From Gammaproteobacteria bacterium (GTDB lineage Bacteria; Pseudomonadota; Gammaproteobacteria; Granulosicoccales; Granulosicoccaceae), in assembly GCA_020444765.1 (NCBI GenBank), contig JAGRHW010000038.1:1-15469 (forward strand): a stretch of DNA of 15,469 nucleotides, in the 5' to 3' direction. Positions 1 through 7,670 of this stretch are shown here, piece by piece (position 1 is the stretch's first letter; each line of letters starts with the position of its first letter). Position numbers and translations under genes: made by a program. A model generated the notes under the pieces. The model made no database searches and was not told the DNA's origin. It saw nothing but the letters and a program-made list of their open reading frames with translations.

Positions 1-617
1 CTCCATTCATCGCGAAACGCCAGGATGATGACCGCCATGCCGAGCGACAACATGGCAAAATAAATCGGGTGGGTATTGGCCGATGCCCTGCCTGGCCAGT
101 CAAATACCCCGGGGCTGAACACATCGATCAAGGCAATCACCGCAAGCTGGATCGCGACCAGGGTGGCTATCATAAAGATCAGGCGGTTCGGAATATAAAA
201 CTCACGAAAGAAAAAATAGACCGGAATCGCCAGCAGATACTTGCCGTAACGGCCCTCCACATAGATGTCGCCCTTGCCCGGCATGCCGTTGATCCAGAAC
301 GTGATGAGGCTGACCAGAAAAAAAACCAGAATGATCAGAATACCGGTCTTTTCCGTCTCGTTGAACGGCAACAAGGGGCGGCGGCCAATGGCGATTACCA
401 GCCCGGCAAGACAGAAAAGATAATAAACCTGCAAGGAGGCACTGAGTTCCAGCGGAATAGTGCCATAAAATACTGCAAGCAGAACACCGACCAGAGAAAG
501 TTGCCAGGTTTGCAGATGATTGAGCCTGGGGCGTGCCTCGTCATTTAGAAACGCCTTGCCCCGTCCGCTGAGACGCGGTCTGGAAAAATCCTGCCTTGAC
601 GGTGACAAGTGGCTCAT
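1..617 (-). CDS. O-antigen ligase-like polytopic membrane protein (N-terminal part)
   Basis: Open frame running off the left edge; about 205 residues are visible from the first in-frame ATG (MSHLSPSRQDFSRP). After a basic N-terminus of about 45 residues come about six hydrophobic segments (for example WQLSLVGVLLAVFYGTI, TGILIILVFFLVSLITFW, RLIFMIATLVAIQLAVIAL, IYFAMLSLGMAVIILAF). Between them are the segments GRYGKYLLAIPVYF and RASANTHPIYFAML, which resemble the N-terminal half of WaaL/Wzy_C family O-antigen ligases. Such enzymes join O-antigen or related glycans to lipid A-core at the periplasmic face of the inner membrane. The diagnostic Wzy_C loop lies outside the window, so a related polymerase is possible. 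The gene is last in a minus-strand run after glnE, ilvE and the zinc-finger gene. The start is uncertain: no clear Shine-Dalgarno precedes 617, and the same frame is open back to the zinc-finger stop at 729. Confidence 0.72.
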   Translation of the reverse strand, partial: MSHLSPSRQDFSRPRLSGRGKAFLNDEARPRLNHLQTWQLSLVGVLLAVFYGTIPLELSASLQVYYLFCLAGLVIAIGRRPLLPFNETEKTGILIILVFFLVSLITFWINGMPGKGDIYVEGRYGKYLLAIPVYFFFREFYIPNRLIFMIATLVAIQLAVIALIDVFSPGVFDWPGRASANTHPIYFAMLSLGMAVIILAFRDEW

Positions 618-728
618 GTGGGCGGTCCAGGCGTGTTTGCGCGGCGGTTCCCTGACAAGCGGATTGAAAACAGTCCCGATCAGCTGCAGGACCGTTTCAT
701 AGCGAACGATCCTGCAGCCGCGGGCCCG

Positions 729-935
729 TCAATCTACAAGCTTGTAGCGGGTTCCGCAGTAGGGGCAGGCGGCTTCTCCGCCGGCCTCGAGCGGGATAAA
801 AACCCGCGGATGGGAATTCCAGAGCTTGCTGTCATCCAGCGGGCAATGCACCGGCAAGTCTGCGCGGCTCACCTCGATCACCGCACTCTGCCTGCCTGTA
901 TCGCGGGGTTCGTTTGCTGTTGCACTTTCCTGCAT
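729..935 (-). CDS. zf-CHCC zinc-finger domain protein
   Basis: A 68-residue protein. Its second half carries the zf-CHCC pattern: C31, H42 in WNSHPRVFI, then C57 and C60 in CPYCGTRY, the likely Zn2+ ligands. The same fold occurs in the mitochondrial complex I subunit NDUFS6, but in bacteria these small stand-alone proteins have no settled function. The family is often found next to ilvE and lipopolysaccharide genes in proteobacteria (recalled, not checked). It lies 32 bases downstream of ilvE on the same strand, so it is probably co-transcribed. The first 25 residues are polar and look disordered. A GGGA stretch sits about 11 bases before the ATG, a weak ribosome binding site. Length and spacing of the cysteines are normal for the family. 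Confidence 0.85.
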   Translation of the reverse strand: MQESATANEPRDTGRQSAVIEVSRADLPVHCPLDDSKLWNSHPRVFIPLEAGGEAACPYCGTRYKLVD

Positions 936-967
936 AAGTTAAGTCCCGGTTTCGATTCGCGATTGTC

Positions 968-1891
968 TTACTTTACGAGCGTCAGCCATTCAGGATGCTC
1001 ACTGCGCTTGCCCTGCACCTGATCGAAGTACATGGTTTGCAGTTTTTCGGTAATCGGCCCGCGACTGCCGCTGCCGATGACACGATTGTCGATTTCCCGG
1101 ATCGGCGTAATCTCCGCCGCGGTTCCACTGAAAAACACTTCATCGGCGATATAGGTTTCATCGCGGGTGATGCGCCGCTCGACGACCGGAATGCCAAGCT
1201 CCTCGCACAGGGCGAAAACAGTGTTGCGGGTGATGCCATCCAGCGCCGACGTCAGATCCGGCGTATGCACCACGCCGTCATGCACGAGAAAGATATTCTC
1301 GCCGCTACCCTCGGCGACATAGCCTTCGACATCCAGCAGCATGGCTTCATCGTAACCGTCCGTGGTCGCTTCACGCAATGCAAGCATGGAGTTGATGTAG
1401 TTGCCGTTGGCCTTGGCCTTGCACATGGAAATATTCACATGATGGCGGGTATAGGACGAAGTGCGGATGCGGATACCTTTTTCGAGATTGTCCGCGCCGA
1501 GATAAGCGCCCCACTCCCAGGCCGCGATGATGCAATGGGTCTTGAGTCCTTCGGCGCGCAGCCCCATGCCTTCCGAACCATAGAAGCACATCGGCCGCAG
1601 ATAGGCGGATTCAAGATTGTTTTCCCGCACCACCAGTTTTTGGGCTTCGTTCAGCTCCGCATGCGTCCAGGGCATCTCCATGCGCATGATCTTGGCGGAG
1701 TTCATCAAACGGCGGGTATGCGCATCTAGACGAAAGATCGCCGGCCCTTTGTCCGTCTGGTAGGCGCGCACGCCTTCGAAAACACCCATACCATAGTGCA
1801 GCGTATGCGTCAGCACGTGTGTGGTGGCTTCGCGCCACGGCACAAGCTTGCCGTCATACCAGATAACACCGTCGCGATCGGCGAAGGACAT
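968..1891 (-). CDS. ilvE: branched-chain amino acid aminotransferase
   Basis: Class IV PLP-dependent aminotransferase of 307 residues, the usual length for IlvE. It interconverts leucine, isoleucine and valine with their 2-oxo acids using glutamate/2-oxoglutarate in the cytoplasm. Landmarks are LTHTLHYGMGVFEGVRAY near residues 27–44, the PLP lysine in CKAKANGNY (K160, aligning with the catalytic lysine of E. coli IlvE), and E194 in AEGSGENIF. Near the C-terminus comes ADEVFFSGTAAEITPIREID, the conserved phosphate-binding region. The start is supported by GGAG about 7 bases before the ATG. It lies 60 bases downstream of glnE and 32 bases before the zinc-finger gene, in one minus-strand run. 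A D-amino-acid or 4-amino-4-deoxychorismate family member is unlikely because the whole IlvE pattern is present. Confidence 0.96.
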   Translation of the reverse strand: MSFADRDGVIWYDGKLVPWREATTHVLTHTLHYGMGVFEGVRAYQTDKGPAIFRLDAHTRRLMNSAKIMRMEMPWTHAELNEAQKLVVRENNLESAYLRPMCFYGSEGMGLRAEGLKTHCIIAAWEWGAYLGADNLEKGIRIRTSSYTRHHVNISMCKAKANGNYINSMLALREATTDGYDEAMLLDVEGYVAEGSGENIFLVHDGVVHTPDLTSALDGITRNTVFALCEELGIPVVERRITRDETYIADEVFFSGTAAEITPIREIDNRVIGSGSRGPITEKLQTMYFDQVQGKRSEHPEWLTLVK

Positions 1892-1951
1892 AACAATCTC
1901 CAGTCAAAATACCATTAAATAACAAGCTGTTGCAGCTCACGTACTGCATCC

Positions 1952-4849
1952 CTAAACCATCAGGCGGGTCCACACATCGCGGACTTCATCGCGGCAGGCC
2001 TCAATGGTTGCATCCAGCGCAACCGGATGTTTGGTGCCCTGCAATGCCTGTTCGTGCGTGAATTTCCGGTAAGTGAAGTAAACCTCTATTACACGATCAG
2101 CGCTTTCAGGAGATAAAAACCCGCCTCTGGCAAGCGTTTCGAGAATGCGTAAATTATCGGTCCAGGCCAGCAGTTCCTGCTGCCTCCAGGCGTGAGCCAA
2201 CACGCTATATTGAACCATAAACTCGATATCGACAATACCGCCGCGATCCTGCTTGAGGTCAAACTGTCCCTCGCGTGCCTTGCTGAGTTCACGATGCATG
2301 CGCTCACGCATCTCGGTCACGTCATTCAACAGCTTTACCCGATCGCGCCGCTGCCCCAGCACCTCGCAGCGAATTCTATCAAAAGCCGCACGAATGTGCT
2401 CGTCGGCCACCACCACCCGGGCCCGCACCAAAGCCTGATGTTCCCAGGTCCACGCCTCGTTTTTCTGATAGGACTCAAAGGCCTGCAGGCTGCTGACCAG
2501 CAAGCCGGACTGGCCGTTCGGCCGCAAGCGGGTATCGATTTCGTAAAGCGTACCGGCGGGTGTCGTGGTGGTCAGAAAGGAAATCATTTTCTGCGCCACG
2601 CGGGCAAAAAACACCATGTTGTCGATCACCTTGTCGCCGTCGGTCTGCTGCTTTTCGCCTTCACTGCCATGCAAAAAGACGATATCCAGATCCGAGCCAT
2701 AACCGAGCTCGATTCCGCCCAGCTTGCCGTAGGCGACGATGGCAAAGCCCGGGTTTACCGGCTTGCCGTCTATGACGCAGCCGGGCCGACCGTGTTTTCT
2801 GACCATTTCCGTCCAGACCAGATCGCAGCTGGCCTGCAGCACGACTTCAGCGATCATGGTCAGGCGATTGCTGACTTCCTTGAGCGGAATCAGGTTTTCC
2901 AGATCGGCCGCCGCGACGCGCATGACATTGGCCTGCTTGAACTGCCGCACCGCATCCATCTGCACGTCCAACGCCTGGTCGCGGACACGTTGCAGAATGA
3001 TTTCCATCTCGGCGCGCAGATCGGCCTCGTCCGGCACCTGCTGCAAAATCCGGTGATCGAGAATTTCGTCTATGACCATCGGATAGGCGCTGACAAATTC
3101 AGCCATCCATTTACTGGCGTCGAACATCCGCACCAGCAGCGCGAGCGACTGCGGGCTGTCCAGCAGCACCTGTACATAGACGCTGCGGCCGGCGATATTT
3201 CTCAACAGCACCAGCATCCGGCGCGCGGTTTCGTCGGGATGTTTCGCCTCTACCGTAGCGCGCAGGGTCAGCGGGATAATCCGGTCCAGCCGCTCGCGGG
3301 CGATATTCGTCAAACGCAGATAGTAACCGCCCTGCCCCAACTGTGTAAGCTGACGGTAAAGCTCCTGCACGTCGCTGAAACCCTGTTCGGCCAGTGCGTC
3401 GACGGCCTCTTCATCCGCCAGATCGCCGGCCCAGATCTGATCGAAGACATCGCGCGTCACCGGCGCCTCTTGTGACTCATCGTCGAGCTTGAAGACCGCT
3501 TCGAAAATTTCCTCGACATGCTGACGGTGCACCGTCAGCCGTTCGGTAAAAGCCGGCCAGTCGGCAAAGCCCATGGCAAAGGCCAGCCGGCACTGTTCGA
3601 GCGCCTGCTCCGGCAGGTTGTGGGTTTGCTGATCCTGAACCATCTGCAGGCGGTTTTCGGCGCGCCGCAGAAAGTCATAGGCCGCCAGCAAACGCTCGAC
3701 TTCCTCGGCGGAAAGATAATTTCTTTGCGCAAGTTTGGGCAGCACCTTCATGATGCCGCGCTCCTGCAGCTCGGTTTCCTTGCCGCCACGCACCAGCTGA
3801 AAAGCCTGGCCGATAAACTCGATTTCGCGAATCCCGCCGGCGCCGAGCTTGACGTTATTGTCCATGCCCTTGCGCCGAACCTCGGCGCTGATTTTGGCCT
3901 TGAGATCACGCAGCGATTCAAAGGCGCTGTAATCCAGATAGCGGCGAAACACGAACGGCCGCAAAAACTGGAACAACTGCTCACTGCTGTGCCTGTCGCC
4001 GCTCACCACCCGGGCTTTGATCAGGGCATAGCGCTCCCACTCCCGGCCCTGCGTCTGGTAATAGGCCTCCATGGCGTCGAAGGTCATGGCGACCGGGCCG
4101 CTGGCGCCGAACGGACGCAGGCGCAAATCCACGCGAAAGACAAAGCCGTCGGCGGTCGACTCGCTCAGCAGGCGGACAAACTTCTGCGTTACCCGGCGAT
4201 AAAAATCGCCGGCGTCGACCTGCTTGCGACCGTCGGTTTCGGCCGACTCGGGAAAGGCGAATATCAGGTCGATATCGGAGGAATAATTCAACTCCAGCCC
4301 GCCGAGCTTGCCCATGCCGAGCACCACGAGTTTTTGCTCCTCGCCGGCCGCATTGCGCGGTACGCCGAAACGTTCCGCCAGATCGTCGTAGCAACGCTGC
4401 AGGGTCAAATCGATACAGGCTTCGGCAAACTCGCTAAGATTGCGCAGAGTTTCCGCGGTATCGGCCAGACCGAACAGATCACGCCAGGCAATGCGGATCA
4501 TCTCGCGCTGCCGCAAGCGACGAAGTCCTGACATCAGCTGGTTGTCATCGGTCGCAGCATCCAGAACCGCCGCCACCGCGGCTTTGTAATCGCCCAGATC
4601 GATGCTGTCTGCAAGATGTTTTTCCGCCTCGTCACCCAGCAGAATATCCGGAAAGCGGCAGCAAAATCTCACCGCAAACAAACTGCAACTGAAAAACACC
4701 AGCAGTTTTTGTTCGACGTCGTCGGTCGCCGGCCAGGCGCAACCGGCCTCGGTCGCGGCGCTTTTGAACTGCTGGAGATGTTCCCTCGAGGTTTCCAGCA
4801 GAACGGCGGGAATCGTGTCCGGGGTCGCTTCAATCAGATTGTTTTGCAT
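1952..4849 (-). CDS. glnE: bifunctional glutamine synthetase adenylyltransferase/adenylyl-removing enzyme
   Basis: A 965-residue cytoplasmic enzyme that adds AMP to glutamine synthetase under nitrogen excess and removes it by phosphorolysis under limitation, taking its signal from PII (GlnB) and glutamine. Both nucleotidyltransferase domains are visible. The N-terminal adenylyl-removing domain has GMGKLGG (178–184) followed by YSSDIDLIF (D192, D194). The C-terminal adenylyltransferase domain has AYGKLGG (706–712) followed by YGSDLDIVF (D720, D722). These Asp pairs bind the catalytic metals. Further family motifs are RLRPFGASGPVA, GAGGIREIEF, RLRPNGQSGLLVSS and RGGIVDIEFMVQY. Length is typical and no frame break is seen. 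The region before the ATG has only a poor Shine-Dalgarno match. It is the first gene of the minus-strand run toward ilvE and divergent from the DUF302 gene, separated by 83 bases. Confidence 0.97.
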   Translation of the reverse strand: MQNNLIEATPDTIPAVLLETSREHLQQFKSAATEAGCAWPATDDVEQKLLVFFSCSLFAVRFCCRFPDILLGDEAEKHLADSIDLGDYKAAVAAVLDAATDDNQLMSGLRRLRQREMIRIAWRDLFGLADTAETLRNLSEFAEACIDLTLQRCYDDLAERFGVPRNAAGEEQKLVVLGMGKLGGLELNYSSDIDLIFAFPESAETDGRKQVDAGDFYRRVTQKFVRLLSESTADGFVFRVDLRLRPFGASGPVAMTFDAMEAYYQTQGREWERYALIKARVVSGDRHSSEQLFQFLRPFVFRRYLDYSAFESLRDLKAKISAEVRRKGMDNNVKLGAGGIREIEFIGQAFQLVRGGKETELQERGIMKVLPKLAQRNYLSAEEVERLLAAYDFLRRAENRLQMVQDQQTHNLPEQALEQCRLAFAMGFADWPAFTERLTVHRQHVEEIFEAVFKLDDESQEAPVTRDVFDQIWAGDLADEEAVDALAEQGFSDVQELYRQLTQLGQGGYYLRLTNIARERLDRIIPLTLRATVEAKHPDETARRMLVLLRNIAGRSVYVQVLLDSPQSLALLVRMFDASKWMAEFVSAYPMVIDEILDHRILQQVPDEADLRAEMEIILQRVRDQALDVQMDAVRQFKQANVMRVAAADLENLIPLKEVSNRLTMIAEVVLQASCDLVWTEMVRKHGRPGCVIDGKPVNPGFAIVAYGKLGGIELGYGSDLDIVFLHGSEGEKQQTDGDKVIDNMVFFARVAQKMISFLTTTTPAGTLYEIDTRLRPNGQSGLLVSSLQAFESYQKNEAWTWEHQALVRARVVVADEHIRAAFDRIRCEVLGQRRDRVKLLNDVTEMRERMHRELSKAREGQFDLKQDRGGIVDIEFMVQYSVLAHAWRQQELLAWTDNLRILETLARGGFLSPESADRVIEVYFTYRKFTHEQALQGTKHPVALDATIEACRDEVRDVWTRLMV

Positions 4850-4932
4850 GGATCAGGATTATTCCCTGGCAACGGTTTCGGATAGTTCGTCAAACGCTTA
4901 TTATGGCGTATTTATTCAATTAGGAGTTACCC

Positions 4933-5325
4933 ATGTCCGACTACACATTGTCCGCCCGACTGAATCTGCCGATCGCCGAGGCCGTCGACCGCCTTACCGA
5001 GGTGATGAAAGACATCGGACTCGGCATTGTCAGCGACATCGATGTGCAGAAAACCATCAAGAACAAGCTCGACCAGGATATCGCCCCTTACCGGATTATC
5101 GGCGCCTGCAACCCGATGCTGGCAAAACGTCTGATCGAGGCCGCCCCGCAAGCCGGCGCGCTGCTGCCCTGTAATGTGGTTGCCCGCGAAGTCGACGGCG
5201 AAACCTTTTTCGACTTTATGGCGCCGAAGCCGGTGCTTGGTCTGGAAACCAACCCGGTCGCCGCCGAGGTCGCCAACGATGCCGATGAAAAATTGCGCAA
5301 GGTGATCGCAGCATTAGCCGGTTAA
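4933..5325 (+). CDS. DUF302 domain protein
   Basis: A 130-residue cytoplasmic protein without signal peptide or membrane segment. It matches the DUF302 pattern: an opening predicted beta strand and helix (YTLSARLNLPIAEAVDRLTE), then DIDVQKTIKNKLDQDIAPYRIIGACNP with the family's ACNP turn, then AALLP-like GALLPCNVVAREVDGETFFDFMAP. The DUF302 fold is a small alpha/beta domain that may bind a ligand, and its biochemical role is not established. AGGAG 8 bases before the ATG fixes the start. It is divergent from glnE, and the LIV-type binding protein follows 80 bases later on the same strand, with a GC-rich hairpin between them. The two may share transcription, but the gap is wide for a tight operon. 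Confidence 0.88.
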   Translation: MSDYTLSARLNLPIAEAVDRLTEVMKDIGLGIVSDIDVQKTIKNKLDQDIAPYRIIGACNPMLAKRLIEAAPQAGALLPCNVVAREVDGETFFDFMAPKPVLGLETNPVAAEVANDADEKLRKVIAALAG

Positions 5326-5349
5326 GCGGAAGCAAGGGACACAAAGACA

Positions 5350-5369
5350 CGCCGGCAGCCGGGCCGGCG
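5350..5369 (+). repeat. GC-rich inverted repeat between DUF302 and binding-protein genes
   Basis: Perfect 7-base inverted repeat CGCCGGC/GCCGGCG around a 6-base loop. It would form a stable RNA hairpin in the gap between two co-directional genes. No U-tract follows, so it is not a standard intrinsic terminator. An mRNA-processing or stabilising element is possible. Confidence 0.4.
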
Positions 5370-5405
5370 AGACGACAACAGTATCGCTGATTCAGGAGCC
5401 TGATT

Positions 5406-6587
5406 ATGAATAAAACACTGCTGGCGGGTTTATGCTCACTCGCGCTTGCCGCCACCGCCGAGGCCGATATCAACGTCGGCATACTGCTCGGCTTTACCGG
5501 TCCGATAGAGTCGCTTGCACCCGGCATGGCCGACGGCGCCGAGCTGGCCTTTGCTGAGGTGTCCGAGTCGGGCAAGTTGCTGACCGGTGACAAAATCAAC
5601 GTGGTGCGCGCCGATTCGACCTGCATCGATGCGGCAGCGGCCAGCGCTTCCGCCGAGCGCATGATCACCGCCGACAAGGTCGTCGCGATCCTCGGCGCGG
5701 CCTGCTCCGGCACCACGACTGCCGTGGCTAACAATGTCGCCGTCCCGAAAGGCATTCCGATGGTCTCCCCGTCGGCGACCTCGCCCGCGCTCAGCCGTCT
5801 CGACGATCAGGGGCTGTTCTTCCGCACGGCGCCATCCGACGCGCGGCAGGGTCAGGTTCTGGCGGAGATAGCGGTGCAACGCGGCGTCAAAACCATCGCC
5901 ATCACCTACACCAACAACGACTACGGCAAGGGGCTGGCCGATTCGTTTGGCGAAGCGTTCAAGGCGCTCGGCGGCGAGATCGCAATTATCGCCGCGCATG
6001 AAGACGGCAAGGCCGATTATTCGGCCGAGGTTGGCGCCCTGTCGGCCGCCGGCGCCGAGGATCTGGCGGTATTCGGTTATCTCGACCAGGGCGGCCGCGG
6101 CATCATCCAGAACGCGCTGGATGCCGGCGCCTTCAGCCGCTTCGTGCTGGCGGACGGCATGATCGGCGAATCGCTGATCGAGAATATCGACGGCAGCCTG
6201 GACGGCTCATTCGGCACGGTGGCCGGCTCGGACTCCGAGGGTGCGAAGAAATTCCTCGAACTCGCCAAAGCCGCCGGCGGTGACGGCGACGGCACCTACC
6301 GGCCCGAATCCTATGACGCCGCCGCGCTGATCGTGCTCGCTATCCAGGCGGGCAAAGCCACCGACGGTAAAAGTATTGCCGGCAATCTGCTGAGGGTCGC
6401 CAACGCGCCCGGCGAGAAGATTTATCCGGGCGAACTGGGCAAGGCCCTGGAAATACTCGCGACCGGCGGCGAGATCGATTACCAGGGCGCCACCGACGTG
6501 ACCCTCAATGAAACCGGCGACGCCAATGGTTCATACAAGGAAATGGAGATTAAGGATGGAAAATTCCAAGCCCTGAAAATCCATTAG
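5406..6587 (+). CDS. LIV-type (branched-chain amino acid-like) ABC transporter periplasmic binding protein
   Basis: A 393-residue exported protein. The signal peptide is MNKTLLAGLCSLALAATAEA with likely cleavage before DINVGILLGFTGP, the usual start of a mature type I periplasmic binding protein. C73 (DSTCID) and C100 (GAACSG) match the conserved disulfide loop of LivJ/LivK-like proteins. Other landmarks are PMVSPSATSPAL, FFRTAPSDARQG and ITYTNNDYGKG in the first lobe. The start has AGGAG 7–8 bases upstream. Family members bind branched-chain amino acids, other amides or urea-like solutes; the ligand here cannot be told from sequence. No LivH/M permease or LivG/F ATPase lies within the window, so it is an orphan. 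Codon use is more GC-rich than in the genes to its right. Confidence 0.9.
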   Translation: MNKTLLAGLCSLALAATAEADINVGILLGFTGPIESLAPGMADGAELAFAEVSESGKLLTGDKINVVRADSTCIDAAAASASAERMITADKVVAILGAACSGTTTAVANNVAVPKGIPMVSPSATSPALSRLDDQGLFFRTAPSDARQGQVLAEIAVQRGVKTIAITYTNNDYGKGLADSFGEAFKALGGEIAIIAAHEDGKADYSAEVGALSAAGAEDLAVFGYLDQGGRGIIQNALDAGAFSRFVLADGMIGESLIENIDGSLDGSFGTVAGSDSEGAKKFLELAKAAGGDGDGTYRPESYDAAALIVLAIQAGKATDGKSIAGNLLRVANAPGEKIYPGELGKALEILATGGEIDYQGATDVTLNETGDANGSYKEMEIKDGKFQALKIH

Positions 6588-6627
6588 CGGTGAGGGCTTG
6601 CCCAGGGTGAAATGCAGCTGTGGATTG

Positions 6628-6649
6628 ATTTGAAAAATACCTTTCAAAT
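6628..6649. repeat. inverted repeat between convergent genes
   Basis: ATTTGAAA and TTTCAAAT form an 8-bp stem around a 6-base loop. The pairing extends to outer TGGA/TCCA arms with a short bulge (about 6623–6653). It lies between the convergent ends of the binding-protein gene and the LysR gene, a position suited to a bidirectional transcript end. There is no T-run on either side, so terminator function is uncertain. Confidence 0.4.
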
Positions 6650-6697
6650 TCCACGAACTCATTCATCAAAGGTAATCCCAGCTGGTAAGACTTGGCG

Positions 6698-7576
6698 CTA
6701 GCTAAAAGACAAGCCTTCCACCAGCAGATCGAAAACAAACCGAACGCGCGGATTGGTGCGCAGTTCGCGGTGACTCACCAGCCAGACCGGTAATTCCAGC
6801 AACGGCTCGTCCACTCGTCGCACCCGCGTCAAGCCGGTTTTCTCTCCAAGATCTGTCGGTAAAAAGATGAGTGCCTGACCGGCTTTAGCCAGCTCGACAT
6901 GCAGCCATTGAAAGTTAGTCGTCACCGAAAAATTTTCCTCGGAAACAGTCCAGCCGCGCTGATTCAACACAGCAATAATCTGATCCAGCTGCTCGAAACC
7001 GATGATCTGCACATCTGAAAATTGTGTTCGCGTGAGGTGGGCGACGTAGTCTGGCGAGCCGAAGAGGTCGATGGTTTCTGTCGCCAGCTTTTTTGCAATC
7101 AGATCAACTTGCTCGGGGCGTTCATTGCGCACAGCGATATCCGCCTCGCGGGTTTTCAGATTGGCGATGGCATTGGATACATCGATCGTCAGCTCGAGTT
7201 CGGGCGCCAGGCTGCGAATTTTCCGGATAATGGGCGGCATGCGAAACGCGGCATCCAGCTCAGAGACGGATACTGTCACTTTGCCTGCCAGACTGTCGGC
7301 ATGACCCGCCGCGGTGAGTGAAATCTGCGCGGCCGCCTCATTCATCACCTCGATATAGCGCAGCAACTGGTGCCCGGCCTCGGTTAGCTGTATGCCGCGA
7401 CCCACGCGCTCAAACAGTGTCAGGTCGAGTTGAGCTTCCAGCGCGGCCATCTGCCGGCTGAGTGTCGATTGACTGAGGTTATGCGCCTCCGCCGCTGCGG
7501 TCAGCGACCCCAGCTGCGCCACGGAAAGAAACACGCGTGCGTGGTTCCAGTCGAAATCTGAAAAAACCTTATCCAT
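6698..7576 (-). CDS. LysR-family transcriptional regulator
   Basis: A 292-residue LysR-type regulator. The N-terminal winged helix-turn-helix spans about residues 9–68 (WNHARVFLSVAQLGSLTAAA, LSQSTLSRQMAALEAQL, FERVGRGIQLTEAG). The rest is a two-lobed periplasmic-binding-protein-like effector domain (about 95–290), with LELTIDVSNAIANLKTREADIAVRN typical of the first lobe. Length is normal. The Shine-Dalgarno is weak. It is divergent from the NAD(P)-binding protein gene, and LysR proteins commonly control the divergent neighbour as well as themselves, so that gene is the first candidate target (inference). The effector is unknown. Its end faces the end of the binding-protein gene about 110 bases away. 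Confidence 0.95.
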   Translation of the reverse strand: MDKVFSDFDWNHARVFLSVAQLGSLTAAAEAHNLSQSTLSRQMAALEAQLDLTLFERVGRGIQLTEAGHQLLRYIEVMNEAAAQISLTAAGHADSLAGKVTVSVSELDAAFRMPPIIRKIRSLAPELELTIDVSNAIANLKTREADIAVRNERPEQVDLIAKKLATETIDLFGSPDYVAHLTRTQFSDVQIIGFEQLDQIIAVLNQRGWTVSEENFSVTTNFQWLHVELAKAGQALIFLPTDLGEKTGLTRVRRVDEPLLELPVWLVSHRELRTNPRVRFVFDLLVEGLSFS

Positions 7577-7618
7577 CCGTTTTTACATGCCTTGTAGTTG
7601 TTTTTGCTGTTTATCCGT

Positions 7619-7632
7619 CAAATACGCATTTG
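7619..7632. promoter_or_regulatory. dyad CAAAT-N4-ATTTG, candidate LysR operator
   Basis: Perfect 5-bp arms with a 4-base centre lie in the gap between the divergent LysR and SDR genes, directly upstream of a possible -10 box. The position fits autoregulatory or target control by the LysR protein, but the dyad is not a textbook T-N11-A box. Confidence 0.35.
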
Positions 7633-7638
7633 TATAGT
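7633..7638 (+). promoter_or_regulatory. possible -10 box for the NAD(P)-binding protein gene
   Basis: TATAGT matches the sigma-70 -10 consensus at 5 of 6 bases. The -35 region (TTTATC at 7610–7615, 17-bp spacer) is poor, which would suit an activator-dependent promoter. If transcription starts about 7 bases downstream, the ATG at 7641 would fall before or at the transcript start, favouring translation from 7671. Confidence 0.3.
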
Positions 7639-7670
7639 GAATGCACCTTCAACAAACCACAAGGGCATTC

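Noticed and set aside
69..548. 159-aa plus-strand open frame at the left edge
   Set aside because: Very polar shadow of the membrane protein encoded on the minus strand, which has clear transmembrane segments.
617..731. Stop-codon readthrough fusion of the zinc-finger protein into the membrane protein (same frame, no intervening stop)
   Set aside because: An open stretch of about 38 codons is not surprising by chance at this GC content, and no recoding signal is visible.
995..1729. 244-aa plus-strand open frame antisense to ilvE
   Set aside because: Fully antisense to a textbook IlvE; its His/Ala-rich reading is the usual shadow of a GC-rich gene.
1925..1937. AGCTG-TTG-CAGCT hairpin between glnE and ilvE as a terminator
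   Set aside because: Five-base stem with no proper U-tract inside an operon-like run; too weak to call.
2192..3475. 427-aa plus-strand open frame antisense to glnE
   Set aside because: Overlaps glnE completely; no family motif, no ribosome binding site, shadow composition.
3518..4531. 337-aa plus-strand open frame antisense to glnE
   Set aside because: Long only because of glnE codon bias; glnE motifs on the other strand are unambiguous.
4602..5174. 190-aa plus-strand frame spanning the glnE start and the DUF302 gene
   Set aside because: Covers two well-supported genes in wrong frames; no signal of its own.
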